From positions 248,001 to 312,000 of the forward strand of contig CAMPOT010000001.1 of the NCBI GenBank assembly GCA_946892665.1: a stretch of DNA of 64,000 nucleotides, read 5' to 3'. The notes under the pieces were generated by a model. That model saw only the letters and a list, made by a program, of their open reading frames with translations, did not search any database and had not been told where the DNA came from. This document shows positions 25,390 through 33,611 of the stretch, piece after piece. Position 1 is the stretch's first letter; every line of letters starts with the position of its first letter. This stretch comes from Chryseobacterium sp. Marseille-Q5410 (GTDB lineage: Bacteria > Bacteroidota > Bacteroidia > Flavobacteriales > Weeksellaceae). The position numbers were made by a program, and so were the translations under genes.

Positions 25390-25418
25390 ACTATCGACCT
25401 TTAAATCTGTAAACAATC

Positions 25419-25862
25419 ATGAAAATCCTCAAAACCAATTCTGAAAACCAAGATTTTGTACAATTGGTAAAAATGCTTGATGAATATCTCGCTTTTATGG
25501 ATGGAGAAGATCACGCTTTCTACGATCAGTTCAATAAAATTGATGTGCTGAATCACTGCGTTGTGCTCTACGAAGCTGAAAATCCTGTTGCTTGTGGAGC
25601 GATCAAACGTTATGATCAAGAATCTGCGGAGTTGAAAAGAATGTTCGTTATCCCAGAATTTCGGGGAAAAGGCTATGCTTCGAAAATTATGCAAACTCTA
25701 GAATCCTGGGCAAAAGATCTAGGTTTCCGAAGTATGATTCTAGAAACCGGCATTGGACAGACTGATGCAATCCAGATGTATAAAAAAACCTACCAAATCA
25801 TAGAAAATTACGGACCATACGAAGGTGTAGCTACATCGGTATGTTTTAAAAAAACTTTATGA
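25419..25862 (+). CDS. GNAT-family N-acetyltransferase
   Basis: A 147-aa single-domain acetyltransferase. The acetyl-CoA-binding motif A is ELKRMFVIPEFRGKGYASKIMQ (R/QxxGxG/A as RGKGYA). Motif B follows as FRSMILETGIGQTDAIQMYKK. The N-terminal half (LDEYLAFMDGEDHAFYDQFN) is typical of small GNATs annotated in Bacteroidota; the substrate amine cannot be read from the sequence. It is the last gene of the guaC transcript and converges on fabG with a shared terminator between. Confidence 0.9.
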   Translation: MKILKTNSENQDFVQLVKMLDEYLAFMDGEDHAFYDQFNKIDVLNHCVVLYEAENPVACGAIKRYDQESAELKRMFVIPEFRGKGYASKIMQTLESWAKDLGFRSMILETGIGQTDAIQMYKKTYQIIENYGPYEGVATSVCFKKTL

Positions 25863-25870
25863 TTAATAAA

Positions 25871-25905
25871 AAAACCTTCAAGGACATGATCCCTGAAGGT
25901 TTTAT
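25871..25905. terminator. Bidirectional terminator between the GNAT gene and fabG
   Basis: A stem AAAACCTTCA/TGAAGGTTTT (10 bp) with an inner G-C extension. It has T-runs on both strands and serves the convergent genes on either side. Confidence 0.85.
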
Positions 25906-25908
25906 TCT

Positions 25909-26652
25909 TTAAGTTAACATTCCACCATCGACATTCAGAACCTGGCCGGTGATGTACGAGGACATTTCGCTACCGAGGAAAACGCAGGCATTTGCCACAT
26001 CTTCCGGTTGTCCGCCACGTTTCAAAGGAATTCCTTCTCTCCAACCCTGTACGGTTTTTTCGTCTAAAGCAGCTGTCATTTCTGTTTCGATAAATCCAGG
26101 AGCAATCGCATTGCAACGGATATTTCGGGAACCTAATTCTAATGCAATCGACTTAGAAAAACCAATAACACCAGCTTTAGAAGCCGCATAATTGGCCTGT
26201 CCGGCATTTCCTTTCACACCAACGACAGAAGTCATATTGATGATAGAACCGCTTTTAGCTTTCATCATCGGCTTAATTACCGCTTTGGTAAGGTTAAATA
26301 CTGAGTCTAAATTCACTTTAATAATCGTGTCCCAATCGTCTTTCGACATTCTGAGCATCAGATTATCGCGGGTTATCCCGGCATTGTTTACCAGAATATC
26401 AATCGTCCCAAACTCTGCCAATACATCTTCTACCAGCTTTTGGGCAGCATCATAATCCGACGCATCGGACTGATAGCCTTTGATTTCTGTAATATTACTT
26501 AATTCTGATTCTAATGCTTTTGCTTTATCTACTGAACCAGCGTAGGTGAATGCTATTTTTGCGCCTTCTTTGGCAAAAACTTCTGCAATACCTTTCCCGA
26601 TACCTCTTGTTGCGCCTGTAATGATGGCAACTTTGCCTTGTAATAATCCCAT
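25909..26652 (-). CDS. fabG: 3-oxoacyl-[acyl-carrier-protein] reductase
   Basis: Reduces 3-oxoacyl-ACP with NADPH in type II fatty acid synthesis. The protein is a 247-aa classical SDR. The cofactor loop is TGATRGIGKG (13-22), structural NNAG is at 89-92, and the catalytic triad is Ser142, Tyr155 and Lys159 (YAASK). The C-terminus YITGQVLNVDGGM is the FabG signature and separates it from generic SDRs. It is cytosolic. It has its own TATATTTG box at 26685-26692. It is not in a fab cluster here, which is common in Bacteroidota. Confidence 0.94.
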   Translation of the reverse strand: MGLLQGKVAIITGATRGIGKGIAEVFAKEGAKIAFTYAGSVDKAKALESELSNITEIKGYQSDASDYDAAQKLVEDVLAEFGTIDILVNNAGITRDNLMLRMSKDDWDTIIKVNLDSVFNLTKAVIKPMMKAKSGSIINMTSVVGVKGNAGQANYAASKAGVIGFSKSIALELGSRNIRCNAIAPGFIETEMTAALDEKTVQGWREGIPLKRGGQPEDVANACVFLGSEMSSYITGQVLNVDGGMLT

Positions 26653-26684
26653 TTGAAATGTTAGATAAATTAATCTTTAAAAGG

Positions 26685-26692
26685 CAAATATA
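26685..26692 (-). promoter_or_regulatory. -7 promoter box for fabG
   Basis: TATATTTG on the minus strand, 32 nt before the fabG start. Confidence 0.55.
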
Positions 26693-26783
26693 AGAAATCG
26701 CCATGATTTGGAAACCAATCACCCATGAAGAGGCGATTGTGCATGACTTCAGAAAAAAATATAAATATGCCTATGAAAAAGTT

Positions 26784-27422
26784 TTATTTATTAAGTTCAT
26801 TATGATATTCATTTTTAAGTGATTCAATTTTGTCTTTCAACTCTTTGCTGATTTTGTTTGGATAGTTTTTCAGTTTTTTGAGATTGAATGCAAGAATTAT
26901 TGCAGAGATACCTGAAAAAATAAATGCCACAGCTGTGATAACAACCAGAGAAATACCGGCTAAAACAGGATTAAGAATAAGAATAACAGACCCGATAAGG
27001 CCAAGAAAACTGATCAGCGCCAGATTCCCCCACTGCAAAACGCCATAGCTTTTGAGATCAAAGGCAAAACCAATCCCCTGTACAGAACGGAACATTAATG
27101 AAAATCCAACAAAATAGGGCAAAGCAACAAATGCCACCTGCGGCTGAAAAAATAATATAATCCCTACAAAAAGATCCAGCAAAGCACCTACCAGATACCA
27201 GCCCCAATTGTCCAGATTATCCTTGTTTTGTATTGCAAACACAAGTTCCATAATCCCAAAAACCAAAAATGACGCACTGAAAAACAGTACCAGAGACAGG
27301 TAAGTGGCTTGTGGAATGCTAAACATGTACAATCCCATAATCACGAGTAAAATACCTACAATTAAAGGTAAATACCAATGTTTAACTGTGTTTTTGATAG
27401 TTTTAAAAAATGTTGTTCCCAT
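26784..27422 (-). CDS. HdeD-family (DUF308) membrane protein
   Basis: A 212-aa integral membrane protein with six hydrophobic helices in three pairs, each carrying the DUF308 pattern: LPLIVGILLVIMGLYMF, WYLVGALLDLFVGIILFFQP and ALISFLGLIGSVILILNP. The last ~35 residues are Lys/Glu-rich and cytosolic. E. coli HdeD is linked to acid resistance at high cell density; the biochemical function of the family is unknown and should not be assumed here. It lies 23 bp downstream of rsmI and is probably the last gene of the 30521-26784 minus-strand transcript. Confidence 0.88.
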   Translation of the reverse strand: MGTTFFKTIKNTVKHWYLPLIVGILLVIMGLYMFSIPQATYLSLVLFFSASFLVFGIMELVFAIQNKDNLDNWGWYLVGALLDLFVGIILFFQPQVAFVALPYFVGFSLMFRSVQGIGFAFDLKSYGVLQWGNLALISFLGLIGSVILILNPVLAGISLVVITAVAFIFSGISAIILAFNLKKLKNYPNKISKELKDKIESLKNEYHNELNK

Positions 27423-27445
27423 AATAATATTTATTTAAAATTAAA

Positions 27446-28117
27446 TTAAGAATTATTCACCACCAGGACAATTTCCCCTTTTAAAGTTTTACTTTTAGAA
27501 AATTCAATTAACTCATTGATTGTTCCACGTTTAGTTTCCTCAAATTTCTTCGAAATTTCCCTGCTCAAACTCACTTTAGTTTCTTCACCAAAAAACTCTT
27601 TAATCTGTTCCAAAGTCGTATTGATTTTATGAGGACTTTCATAAAGAATGATGGTTTTCTTTTCTTCGGCGAGTTGTTTCAACTTCGTTTGTCTGCCTTT
27701 TTTTTGAGGTAGAAATCCAGCGAAATAAAAATCGTGGTTGGGTAATCCGGAAACCACCAAAGCCGGAACAAAAGCTGTGGCACCCGGTAAACACTGCATT
27801 TCGAGATTTTCATCAGCAATGGCTTTTGCTAAAAGATAGCCGGGATCGGAAATTCCTGGAGTTCCCGCATCTGTAATAATCGCAATATTTTGTCCGTTTT
27901 TTAGATCATCAATTACTTTTTGCGTCGATTGATGTTCGTTGTGTAAATGATACGCTTTCAGTGGTTTAGAAACTTCATAATGTTTCAAGAGGATACCAGA
28001 AGTCCGGGTATCTTCGCACAAAATATAGTCCACTTCTTTCAGCACTCTTATGGCTCTGAAAGTCATATCTTCAAGGTTTCCAATCGGTGTTGGAACAAAA
28101 TACAGGATTCCCGACAT
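27446..28117 (-). CDS. rsmI: 16S rRNA (cytidine(1402)-2'-O)-methyltransferase
   Basis: Methylates the ribose of C1402 in the decoding centre of 16S rRNA using SAM. The protein is 223 aa: the SAM-binding tetrapyrrole-methylase fold is complete (LYFVPTPIGNLEDMTFRAI, EDTRTSGILLKHY, IAIITDAGTPGISDPGYLL, LPGATAFVPALVVSGLP), while the C-terminal helical domain of the roughly 286-aa E. coli enzyme is missing. I take this short form as normal for Bacteroidota rather than a truncation, since the end LKGEIVLVVNNS is the usual end of the core domain. It lies 31 bp after the Mur ligase gene. Confidence 0.95.
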   Translation of the reverse strand: MSGILYFVPTPIGNLEDMTFRAIRVLKEVDYILCEDTRTSGILLKHYEVSKPLKAYHLHNEHQSTQKVIDDLKNGQNIAIITDAGTPGISDPGYLLAKAIADENLEMQCLPGATAFVPALVVSGLPNHDFYFAGFLPQKKGRQTKLKQLAEEKKTIILYESPHKINTTLEQIKEFFGEETKVSLSREISKKFEETKRGTINELIEFSKSKTLKGEIVLVVNNS

Positions 28118-28148
28118 TGATATTAACTTTAATCCTCTGCGGATTTAA

Positions 28149-29525
28149 TTACAGTTTTTCGAATAAATCTTTACAAAATTCTTCCAAACTAGGATCTCTC
28201 GCGCCCATCAGCAGAAGAACGGTTCCTTCTTTCAGTTCAGGTTTCAGTACTTCCAACAGATTGTTTCGATCTTCCACAAATTGAGCATTTTTCCCCTTAT
28301 TTTTAATGTCCTCAATTAAATCGTTGGCAGAAATATCTTTCACGGCCGTTCCTCCGGCATAGAAAATTTCGCTCATCCAAATTTCATCCTGAGGTCTTAA
28401 TGACTCTGAAATTTCTTCCACAAAATCTCTTCTCAAAAACCGTGTTGGACCATAACCATGTGGTTGAAACCAGGCAATTACTTTTTCTGCCAAAGGTTGA
28501 CAAGCTTTGATGCTAGCCGCACATTTCGCCGGATTGTGTGCATAGTCATCAATAACCCAAACACCTTTTTTCCGCCCAAGAATCTGATGACGTCGATAAA
28601 TTCCTTCATATTTGGACAAACTTTCCGCACTAACTTTCAAATCTACTCCGATTTGGTGAGCTACAGCGATCGCTGCAGTTGCATTTTCGGCGGAATGTCT
28701 TCCGATGGAATTCATTTCGAATTTTTGATTTAGTACTTCAAAACTTAAATTAAATCCGTTTTGTTGAAAGTTTTCAGCAGAAAATCCTGCATTTTCATCT
28801 TCAAAACCGAAATCGTTTTTGGGGTTTGCAGACAATGTTTTCGCCAATGTATTTGATTGATTTACAACGAATAAACTCTTGGTATTATTTTTAAAAATGG
28901 TGAATAAGTCAATCAATTCATCAATTTCCTGATGGTCTTTATCTATGTTTAAAAGTAAACCTATTTCCGGCTCGTATTGAACCACTGAACCATCGCTTTC
29001 GTCCGCTTCGATGATCAACCAATCGCCTTTGCCAACAGCTGCATTACCGATTTTTCCTTGCTTGATAATTGAGGTTAAACCCGCGCCGGAAATAACACTA
29101 GGTTCAAGCTGAGCATCAAGTAAAATTTGAAATAACATCGCAGATGTCGTTGATTTTCCGGAAGTTCCTGCAACTGCAATTGTTTTTTTACTTTTGGCGA
29201 TGATAGACAAAAGTTCACTTCTTTTAATAATTGGGATTCCGAGTTCTTTTGATTTTTGAACTTCGAAAACCGAGTCTTCAATTGCTGTAGAAACGACTAC
29301 CAAATCAGTCTCTGTAGTTATTCCGCTTCCGTCCTGCAGGAAACAACTGATTCCTTCGTTTTCTAATTGAGTTTTTGTTTTGTTGTAGGTTTCAGGCAAG
29401 AAATAGCGGTCGCTTCCCGAAACATTTTTTCCGATTCCTTTCAGATATTGTGCAATCGCACTCATTCCAACACCAGCAACGCCGATAAAGAACACATTCT
29501 GGAAATCGTTAATATTTTTAATCAT
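28149..29525 (-). CDS. MurC-like Mur ligase (UDP-N-acetylmuramate-L-alanine ligase family)
   Basis: A 458-aa ATP-dependent Mur ligase. It has the N-terminal Rossmann domain (VFFIGVAGVGMSAIAQYL, VSGSDR), the central ATP domain with P-loop VAGTSGKSTTSAM, the metal/substrate stretch IEADESDGSVVQYEP and LLNIDKDHQE, and the C-terminal domain with RHQILGRKKGVWVIDDYAHNP and LLLMGARDPSLEEF. MurC and Mpl share this layout; ADESDGS and the family length fit MurC better, while GTSGKST departs from MurC's usual GTHGKTT. It is not next to other division/cell-wall (dcw) genes, so it may be a paralogue, or Mpl for peptide recycling. It is 18 bp after the unknown gene at 29544. Confidence 0.8.
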   Translation of the reverse strand: MIKNINDFQNVFFIGVAGVGMSAIAQYLKGIGKNVSGSDRYFLPETYNKTKTQLENEGISCFLQDGSGITTETDLVVVSTAIEDSVFEVQKSKELGIPIIKRSELLSIIAKSKKTIAVAGTSGKSTTSAMLFQILLDAQLEPSVISGAGLTSIIKQGKIGNAAVGKGDWLIIEADESDGSVVQYEPEIGLLLNIDKDHQEIDELIDLFTIFKNNTKSLFVVNQSNTLAKTLSANPKNDFGFEDENAGFSAENFQQNGFNLSFEVLNQKFEMNSIGRHSAENATAAIAVAHQIGVDLKVSAESLSKYEGIYRRHQILGRKKGVWVIDDYAHNPAKCAASIKACQPLAEKVIAWFQPHGYGPTRFLRRDFVEEISESLRPQDEIWMSEIFYAGGTAVKDISANDLIEDIKNKGKNAQFVEDRNNLLEVLKPELKEGTVLLLMGARDPSLEEFCKDLFEKL

Positions 29526-29543
29526 TCTTTGATTTTCAGTACG

Positions 29544-30521
29544 TTATAGAAATTTATTTTCAACCAACCCCCAGAGTCGCTGCGCAAATTCGTCAACTTT
29601 AGTCCAGTTTTTGGCGTAATAAACGTCGCTTAAATATTGTTTTGCATCTTCCAGATTATCGTAAGAATTCAGTTGATCGATTGTTTTTTTCAATTCATCT
29701 GGATCGCCATTGAACAGATGTTTGGTGAAAGCAACTTTATCATTCAAATCCAGTCGGAATTCAGGTTTTCTTTTTTCCGCCTCCATAAAATCAGTCGGAA
29801 TATTGCTCTTCGCAATGCTTCCCGGAGATGTATTTTCCGGATTTGTTTTGATCGGTTTCTCTTCCAGATCCTCCAATGGATCTTGGTCAAAAAGATTCTG
29901 AACCGCTTTTAAACCTTTAATATGAGCAAGTTTGAATTTCTTTTCCAATGAAGGCTGATCCGTTCTATCTTCATCGTGAACTTCTTTCGGCGGCATTTTT
30001 GCATCTTCTTTATGAAATTCTACAATTTTGCGGCGGCGCTCCTCCATTTCTAGAAATTCTTTTTCCTTTTGTGCAGCAATTTCATGATCATTATTGGTTA
30101 TTTCCGGCTGAGCGTTTTCTTCCACTTTATCTTCCTGAATTAGAGCTGGTTCCGGTTCAGCATCAAGAACTTCCGATTGATCGCCCTCTGCAATTTCATT
30201 AAGCTCATTCGTGAAAATTACCTCCTCTTCGATGGTATCTTCTATAAATAAAGGTGTTTCAGTATCATTTTCATGGTGAGAAACTGCCTGAACAGGAGTT
30301 AATTCCATTTGCTGAAGTGGAATTTCCGGATCCGAAGAAGGTGGAGAAAACAAGTCTATATTTTTTTCCAAAATCCTCAAAAAGGCGATGCGATCGGTAA
30401 TTTCAGCAAACAAATCTTGTTTTGCGAGCAGTTCTTCCTTGGAATTAATTTTTGAAAGCGTTTCGAGAATACTTTTGGATTCAAAAAAAATTTTTTCCTG
30501 TATATCTTGAAGTTTTTGCAT
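29544..30521 (-). CDS. Protein of unknown function, acidic linker with conserved ends
   Basis: A 325-aa cytosolic protein with no signal peptide or membrane helix. The N-terminal ~55 residues form a coiled-coil-like helix (MQKLQDIQEKIFFESKSIL). The middle (60-205) is very rich in Glu, Asp and Pro and probably disordered. The C-terminal ~75 residues (AFTKHLFNGDPDELKKTIDQ, then EDAKQYLSDVYYAKNWTKVD) look folded and conserved. I do not recognise a family. It is first in a transcript with the Mur ligase and rsmI and divergent from tdk. The architecture suggests an adaptor or scaffold; no function can be assigned. Confidence 0.8.
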   Translation of the reverse strand: MQKLQDIQEKIFFESKSILETLSKINSKEELLAKQDLFAEITDRIAFLRILEKNIDLFSPPSSDPEIPLQQMELTPVQAVSHHENDTETPLFIEDTIEEEVIFTNELNEIAEGDQSEVLDAEPEPALIQEDKVEENAQPEITNNDHEIAAQKEKEFLEMEERRRKIVEFHKEDAKMPPKEVHDEDRTDQPSLEKKFKLAHIKGLKAVQNLFDQDPLEDLEEKPIKTNPENTSPGSIAKSNIPTDFMEAEKRKPEFRLDLNDKVAFTKHLFNGDPDELKKTIDQLNSYDNLEDAKQYLSDVYYAKNWTKVDEFAQRLWGLVENKFL

Positions 30522-30542
30522 AGTTAAGCTATTAAATTTCCT

Positions 30543-30550
30543 TAATTTTG
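30543..30550 (+). promoter_or_regulatory. -7 promoter box for tdk-murF/alr
   Basis: TAATTTTG, 29 nt upstream of the tdk ATG. Confidence 0.55.
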
Positions 30551-30579
30551 GTCTTTAAATATTACGGCTAAATTAACAA

Positions 30580-31167
30580 ATGTTTTTAGAAAATACAATT
30601 AATCACGCAAAACAAAGCGGATGGATGGAAGTTATCTGTGGATCGATGTTTTCGGGAAAAACCGAAGAACTTATTCGCAGGCTTCGACGAGCGGAAATGG
30701 CAGGACAAAACGTGGAAATTTTTAAACCCAGACTCGATACTCGATATGCAGAAGAAGAGGTAGTTTCGCACAATCAAAATAAAATAAGAAGTACTCCGGT
30801 GGAGAGTCCGAATGAGATTCTCCTTTTGGGATCAACTTGTGACGTAGTGGGTATTGACGAAGCACAGTTTTTCGATGACAGCATTGTAGATATAGCTAAT
30901 CAATTGGCAAACAATGGAATACGGGTGGTAATTGCCGGTTTGGATATGGATTTCATGGGCCGACCATTTGGTCCAATGCCCAATTTAATGGCGACCGCTG
31001 AATATGTAACCAAAGTCCATGCGATTTGCAAAAGAACAGGCAATTTGGCAAATCATTCGATGCGTATATCGACCAATAAAGACTTGGTACAACTGGGCGA
31101 AACTGAAAGCTACGAAGCCGTAAGCCGAAAAGTTTTCAATGAAGAATATCTGAACAGAAATAAATAA
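30580..31167 (+). CDS. tdk: Thymidine kinase, type II
   Basis: Phosphorylates thymidine with ATP for salvage. The protein is 195 aa. The P-loop is GSMFSGKT at 21-28, followed by the basic [27 protein letters not shown]. The catalytic Glu is in [12 protein letters not shown] and the substrate lasso region is [26 protein letters not shown]. The structural zinc site typical of type II enzymes (two Cys pairs) is degenerate: only one Cys remains in [14 protein letters not shown] and none in the C-terminal tail. The stop overlaps the start of murF-alr (TAATG), so the two are translationally coupled. Confidence 0.93.
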   Translation: MFLENTINHAKQSGWMEVICGSMFSGKTEELIRRLRRAEMAGQNVEIFKPRLDTRYAEEEVVSHNQNKIRSTPVESPNEILLLGSTCDVVGIDEAQFFDDSIVDIANQLANNGIRVVIAGLDMDFMGRPFGPMPNLMATAEYVTKVHAICKRTGNLANHSMRISTNKDLVQLGETESYEAVSRKVFNEEYLNRNK

Positions 31168-33611
31168 TGAACTACACTACCCAACAACTCTCTGAAATTA
31201 CAGGTTCCGAACTGATAGGCGAAGGACAACTGTTGGTAAAAAATATCGATTTCGATAGCCGAAACATCTATTCACCGGAGAATACAGCTTTTGTAGCGAT
31301 CACAACTTCTAAAAATTCAGGCGAAAAATATATTCATGCTGCAGTTGAAAAAGGAATAAAAATCATTATTGCAGAACATCAAAATCCGGAAATTGAGAAT
31401 ATCACTTGGATTTTGGTAAAAAATTCGGTTGATTTTATTCAAAAATTAGCGAAATATCATCTTTCTCAATATCACTTAAAAACCATTGGAATTACTGGAA
31501 GCAACGGAAAAACCATTGTGAAAGAGTGGCTTTATCAAAGTCTTTTTAATGATTTTAAAACCGTGAAAAGCCCGAAAAGTTTTAATTCACAAATCGGTCT
31601 TCCACTTTCCTTGTTACAAATCGGAAAGAATGACGAAATCGGGATTTTCGAGGTGGGAATTTCCAGACCAGCAGAAATGGAGAAGATGGAAGAAATTTTC
31701 TCTCCTGAAATTGGAATTTTAACACATATAGGCGCTGCACATGCTTCCAATTTTGAAAATGTGGAACAGCTGATTGACGAGAAATTGAAATTATTCAAAG
31801 ATTCCAAAACAATTATTTTTAGTGCAGATAATGAATTGGTTTACCGAAAAGTACATGAATTGTATTCAAGTAAAAAATTAATTTCGTACGGGCTTCAAAA
31901 CCATAATCATCTCTACATTAAAAATGATTGGACTGATCGCACGTCCACTTTAGAAATTCAATATTTTGACGAAAAATTCATGCTTTCTGCGCAACAGAGA
32001 GATGAGGCGACACTCAGCAACGCACTTTGCATCATCGCAGTTTTAAAAGAATTTAATTTTTCAACGCCGAAAATCATTGATAAAATCAATGCACTGAAAT
32101 CCGTGGAAATGCGACTTGAAAGTGTAAATGGCGTCCGCAATAATTTAATTATCAACGATTCCTATAATTTGGATCTGGATTCATTGAAAATAGCTTTTCA
32201 GTTTATTAAAGAATATAATAAGCCTAAGAAAACACTGATCTTAACGGACTTTGTGGAAGGTAAAAATTCCAAACAGCTTTATCATGAAGTTGCGGAGTTA
32301 ACCAACGTACAGCAGTTCAGTAAAATATTCCTCATTGGTGAAGAAATTACCCAATACGAAAAACTATTCACGGCAGAAACTTATATTTTTGACAGCACCA
32401 GTAAACTTACTGAAAGCCAACAGCTCAACCAAATAGAAAACGAGCTCATTCTATTAAAAGGAGCACGAAAATTCGAAATTGAGAAAGTAAAGAACCATTT
32501 AGAACTACAGAAACACGACACGGTTTTGGAGGTGAATTTAAATGCAATTCTTCATAATATCAACATTCATAAAGGTTTGCTAAAGCCCAAAACCAAAATG
32601 ATGGCGATGGTAAAAGCGTATTCTTACGGATTGGGCGGCTATGAAATTGCCGAATTTTTGCAACATCATCACATCGATTATCTTGGTGTAGCGTACGCAG
32701 ATGAGGGTGTTGATCTAAGGAAAAACGGGATTACGACGCCGATTATGGTGATGAATCCGGAGCAACACAGCTACAACATAATTATCGACTATGATCTAGA
32801 GCCGGAAATTTATAGTTTTCGCGTATTGGAATTATTTCATCAACAGCTCGTTCAAAAAGGAATTAACAAGAAATACCCAATTCATATCAAACTCGAAACT
32901 GGAATGCACCGACTTGGTTTTAAGGAAGATGAATTGGATGAGCTCATTGAAAAGTTGAAGATGATGAATGTGACAGTACAATCCATTTTCAGCCATTTAT
33001 CTTCATCGGATGTACCTGAAGGTGAAGAATATACTTTAGAACAAATTGATATTTTCACTAAAAATTCAGAATATCTAATGAAAGGACTTCAGTACCGCCC
33101 GATACGACACATCCTCAATACGTCCGGAATCGTAAGTTATACTGATTATCAATTTGATATGGTAAGGATTGGGATTGGAATGGTAGGAATTTCATCTAAT
33201 CCCGAGATTAAAAAGCAATTAAAAAATGCAGTAACATTTAAAACCGTTATTTCACAAATTTCTCATGTAAAAAAAGGCGAATCGGTGGGTTATAGTCGAA
33301 GATATCAACCTGAAAAAAATACTAAGATTGCAACCGTACCTGTAGGCTATGCCGACGGAATACCTAGATTAATTGGTAATACTGTCGGAAAAGTGGGCAT
33401 TCATCAGAAATTATATCCGATCGTAGGAAGCGTTTGTATGGATATGATGATGATTGATATCGACGATTCGACTGCAAAAGAAGGCGAAGAAGTGATTATT
33501 TTCAATTCTAATCCAAGTTTAGAAGAATTTGCATATTATTGTAATACAATTCCTTACGAAGTTCTCACTTCGATTTCGAGAAGGGTAAAAAGAATTTATA
33601 TAAAAGATTAA
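31167..33611 (+). CDS. murF-alr: Bifunctional UDP-MurNAc-tripeptide:D-Ala-D-Ala ligase / alanine racemase
   Basis: An 814-aa fusion of two peptidoglycan-precursor enzymes. Residues 1 to about 445 are MurF: an N-terminal fold (DSRNIYSPENTAFVAI), P-loop GITGSNGKTIVKEW, IFEVGISRPAEM, and the C-domain NNLIINDSYNLDLDSLK. From about 455 on is alanine racemase: PLP Lys483 in MAMVKAYSYGLGGYE, substrate-side Tyr709 in GYSRRYQPEKNTK, and VGSVCMDMMMIDID. One chain therefore makes D-alanine from L-alanine and adds D-Ala-D-Ala to the precursor. This fusion is a known Bacteroidota arrangement. The patatin gene begins directly after its stop codon with no gap. Confidence 0.95.
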   Translation: MNYTTQQLSEITGSELIGEGQLLVKNIDFDSRNIYSPENTAFVAITTSKNSGEKYIHAAVEKGIKIIIAEHQNPEIENITWILVKNSVDFIQKLAKYHLSQYHLKTIGITGSNGKTIVKEWLYQSLFNDFKTVKSPKSFNSQIGLPLSLLQIGKNDEIGIFEVGISRPAEMEKMEEIFSPEIGILTHIGAAHASNFENVEQLIDEKLKLFKDSKTIIFSADNELVYRKVHELYSSKKLISYGLQNHNHLYIKNDWTDRTSTLEIQYFDEKFMLSAQQRDEATLSNALCIIAVLKEFNFSTPKIIDKINALKSVEMRLESVNGVRNNLIINDSYNLDLDSLKIAFQFIKEYNKPKKTLILTDFVEGKNSKQLYHEVAELTNVQQFSKIFLIGEEITQYEKLFTAETYIFDSTSKLTESQQLNQIENELILLKGARKFEIEKVKNHLELQKHDTVLEVNLNAILHNINIHKGLLKPKTKMMAMVKAYSYGLGGYEIAEFLQHHHIDYLGVAYADEGVDLRKNGITTPIMVMNPEQHSYNIIIDYDLEPEIYSFRVLELFHQQLVQKGINKKYPIHIKLETGMHRLGFKEDELDELIEKLKMMNVTVQSIFSHLSSSDVPEGEEYTLEQIDIFTKNSEYLMKGLQYRPIRHILNTSGIVSYTDYQFDMVRIGIGMVGISSNPEIKKQLKNAVTFKTVISQISHVKKGESVGYSRRYQPEKNTKIATVPVGYADGIPRLIGNTVGKVGIHQKLYPIVGSVCMDMMMIDIDDSTAKEGEEVIIFNSNPSLEEFAYYCNTIPYEVLTSISRRVKRIYIKD

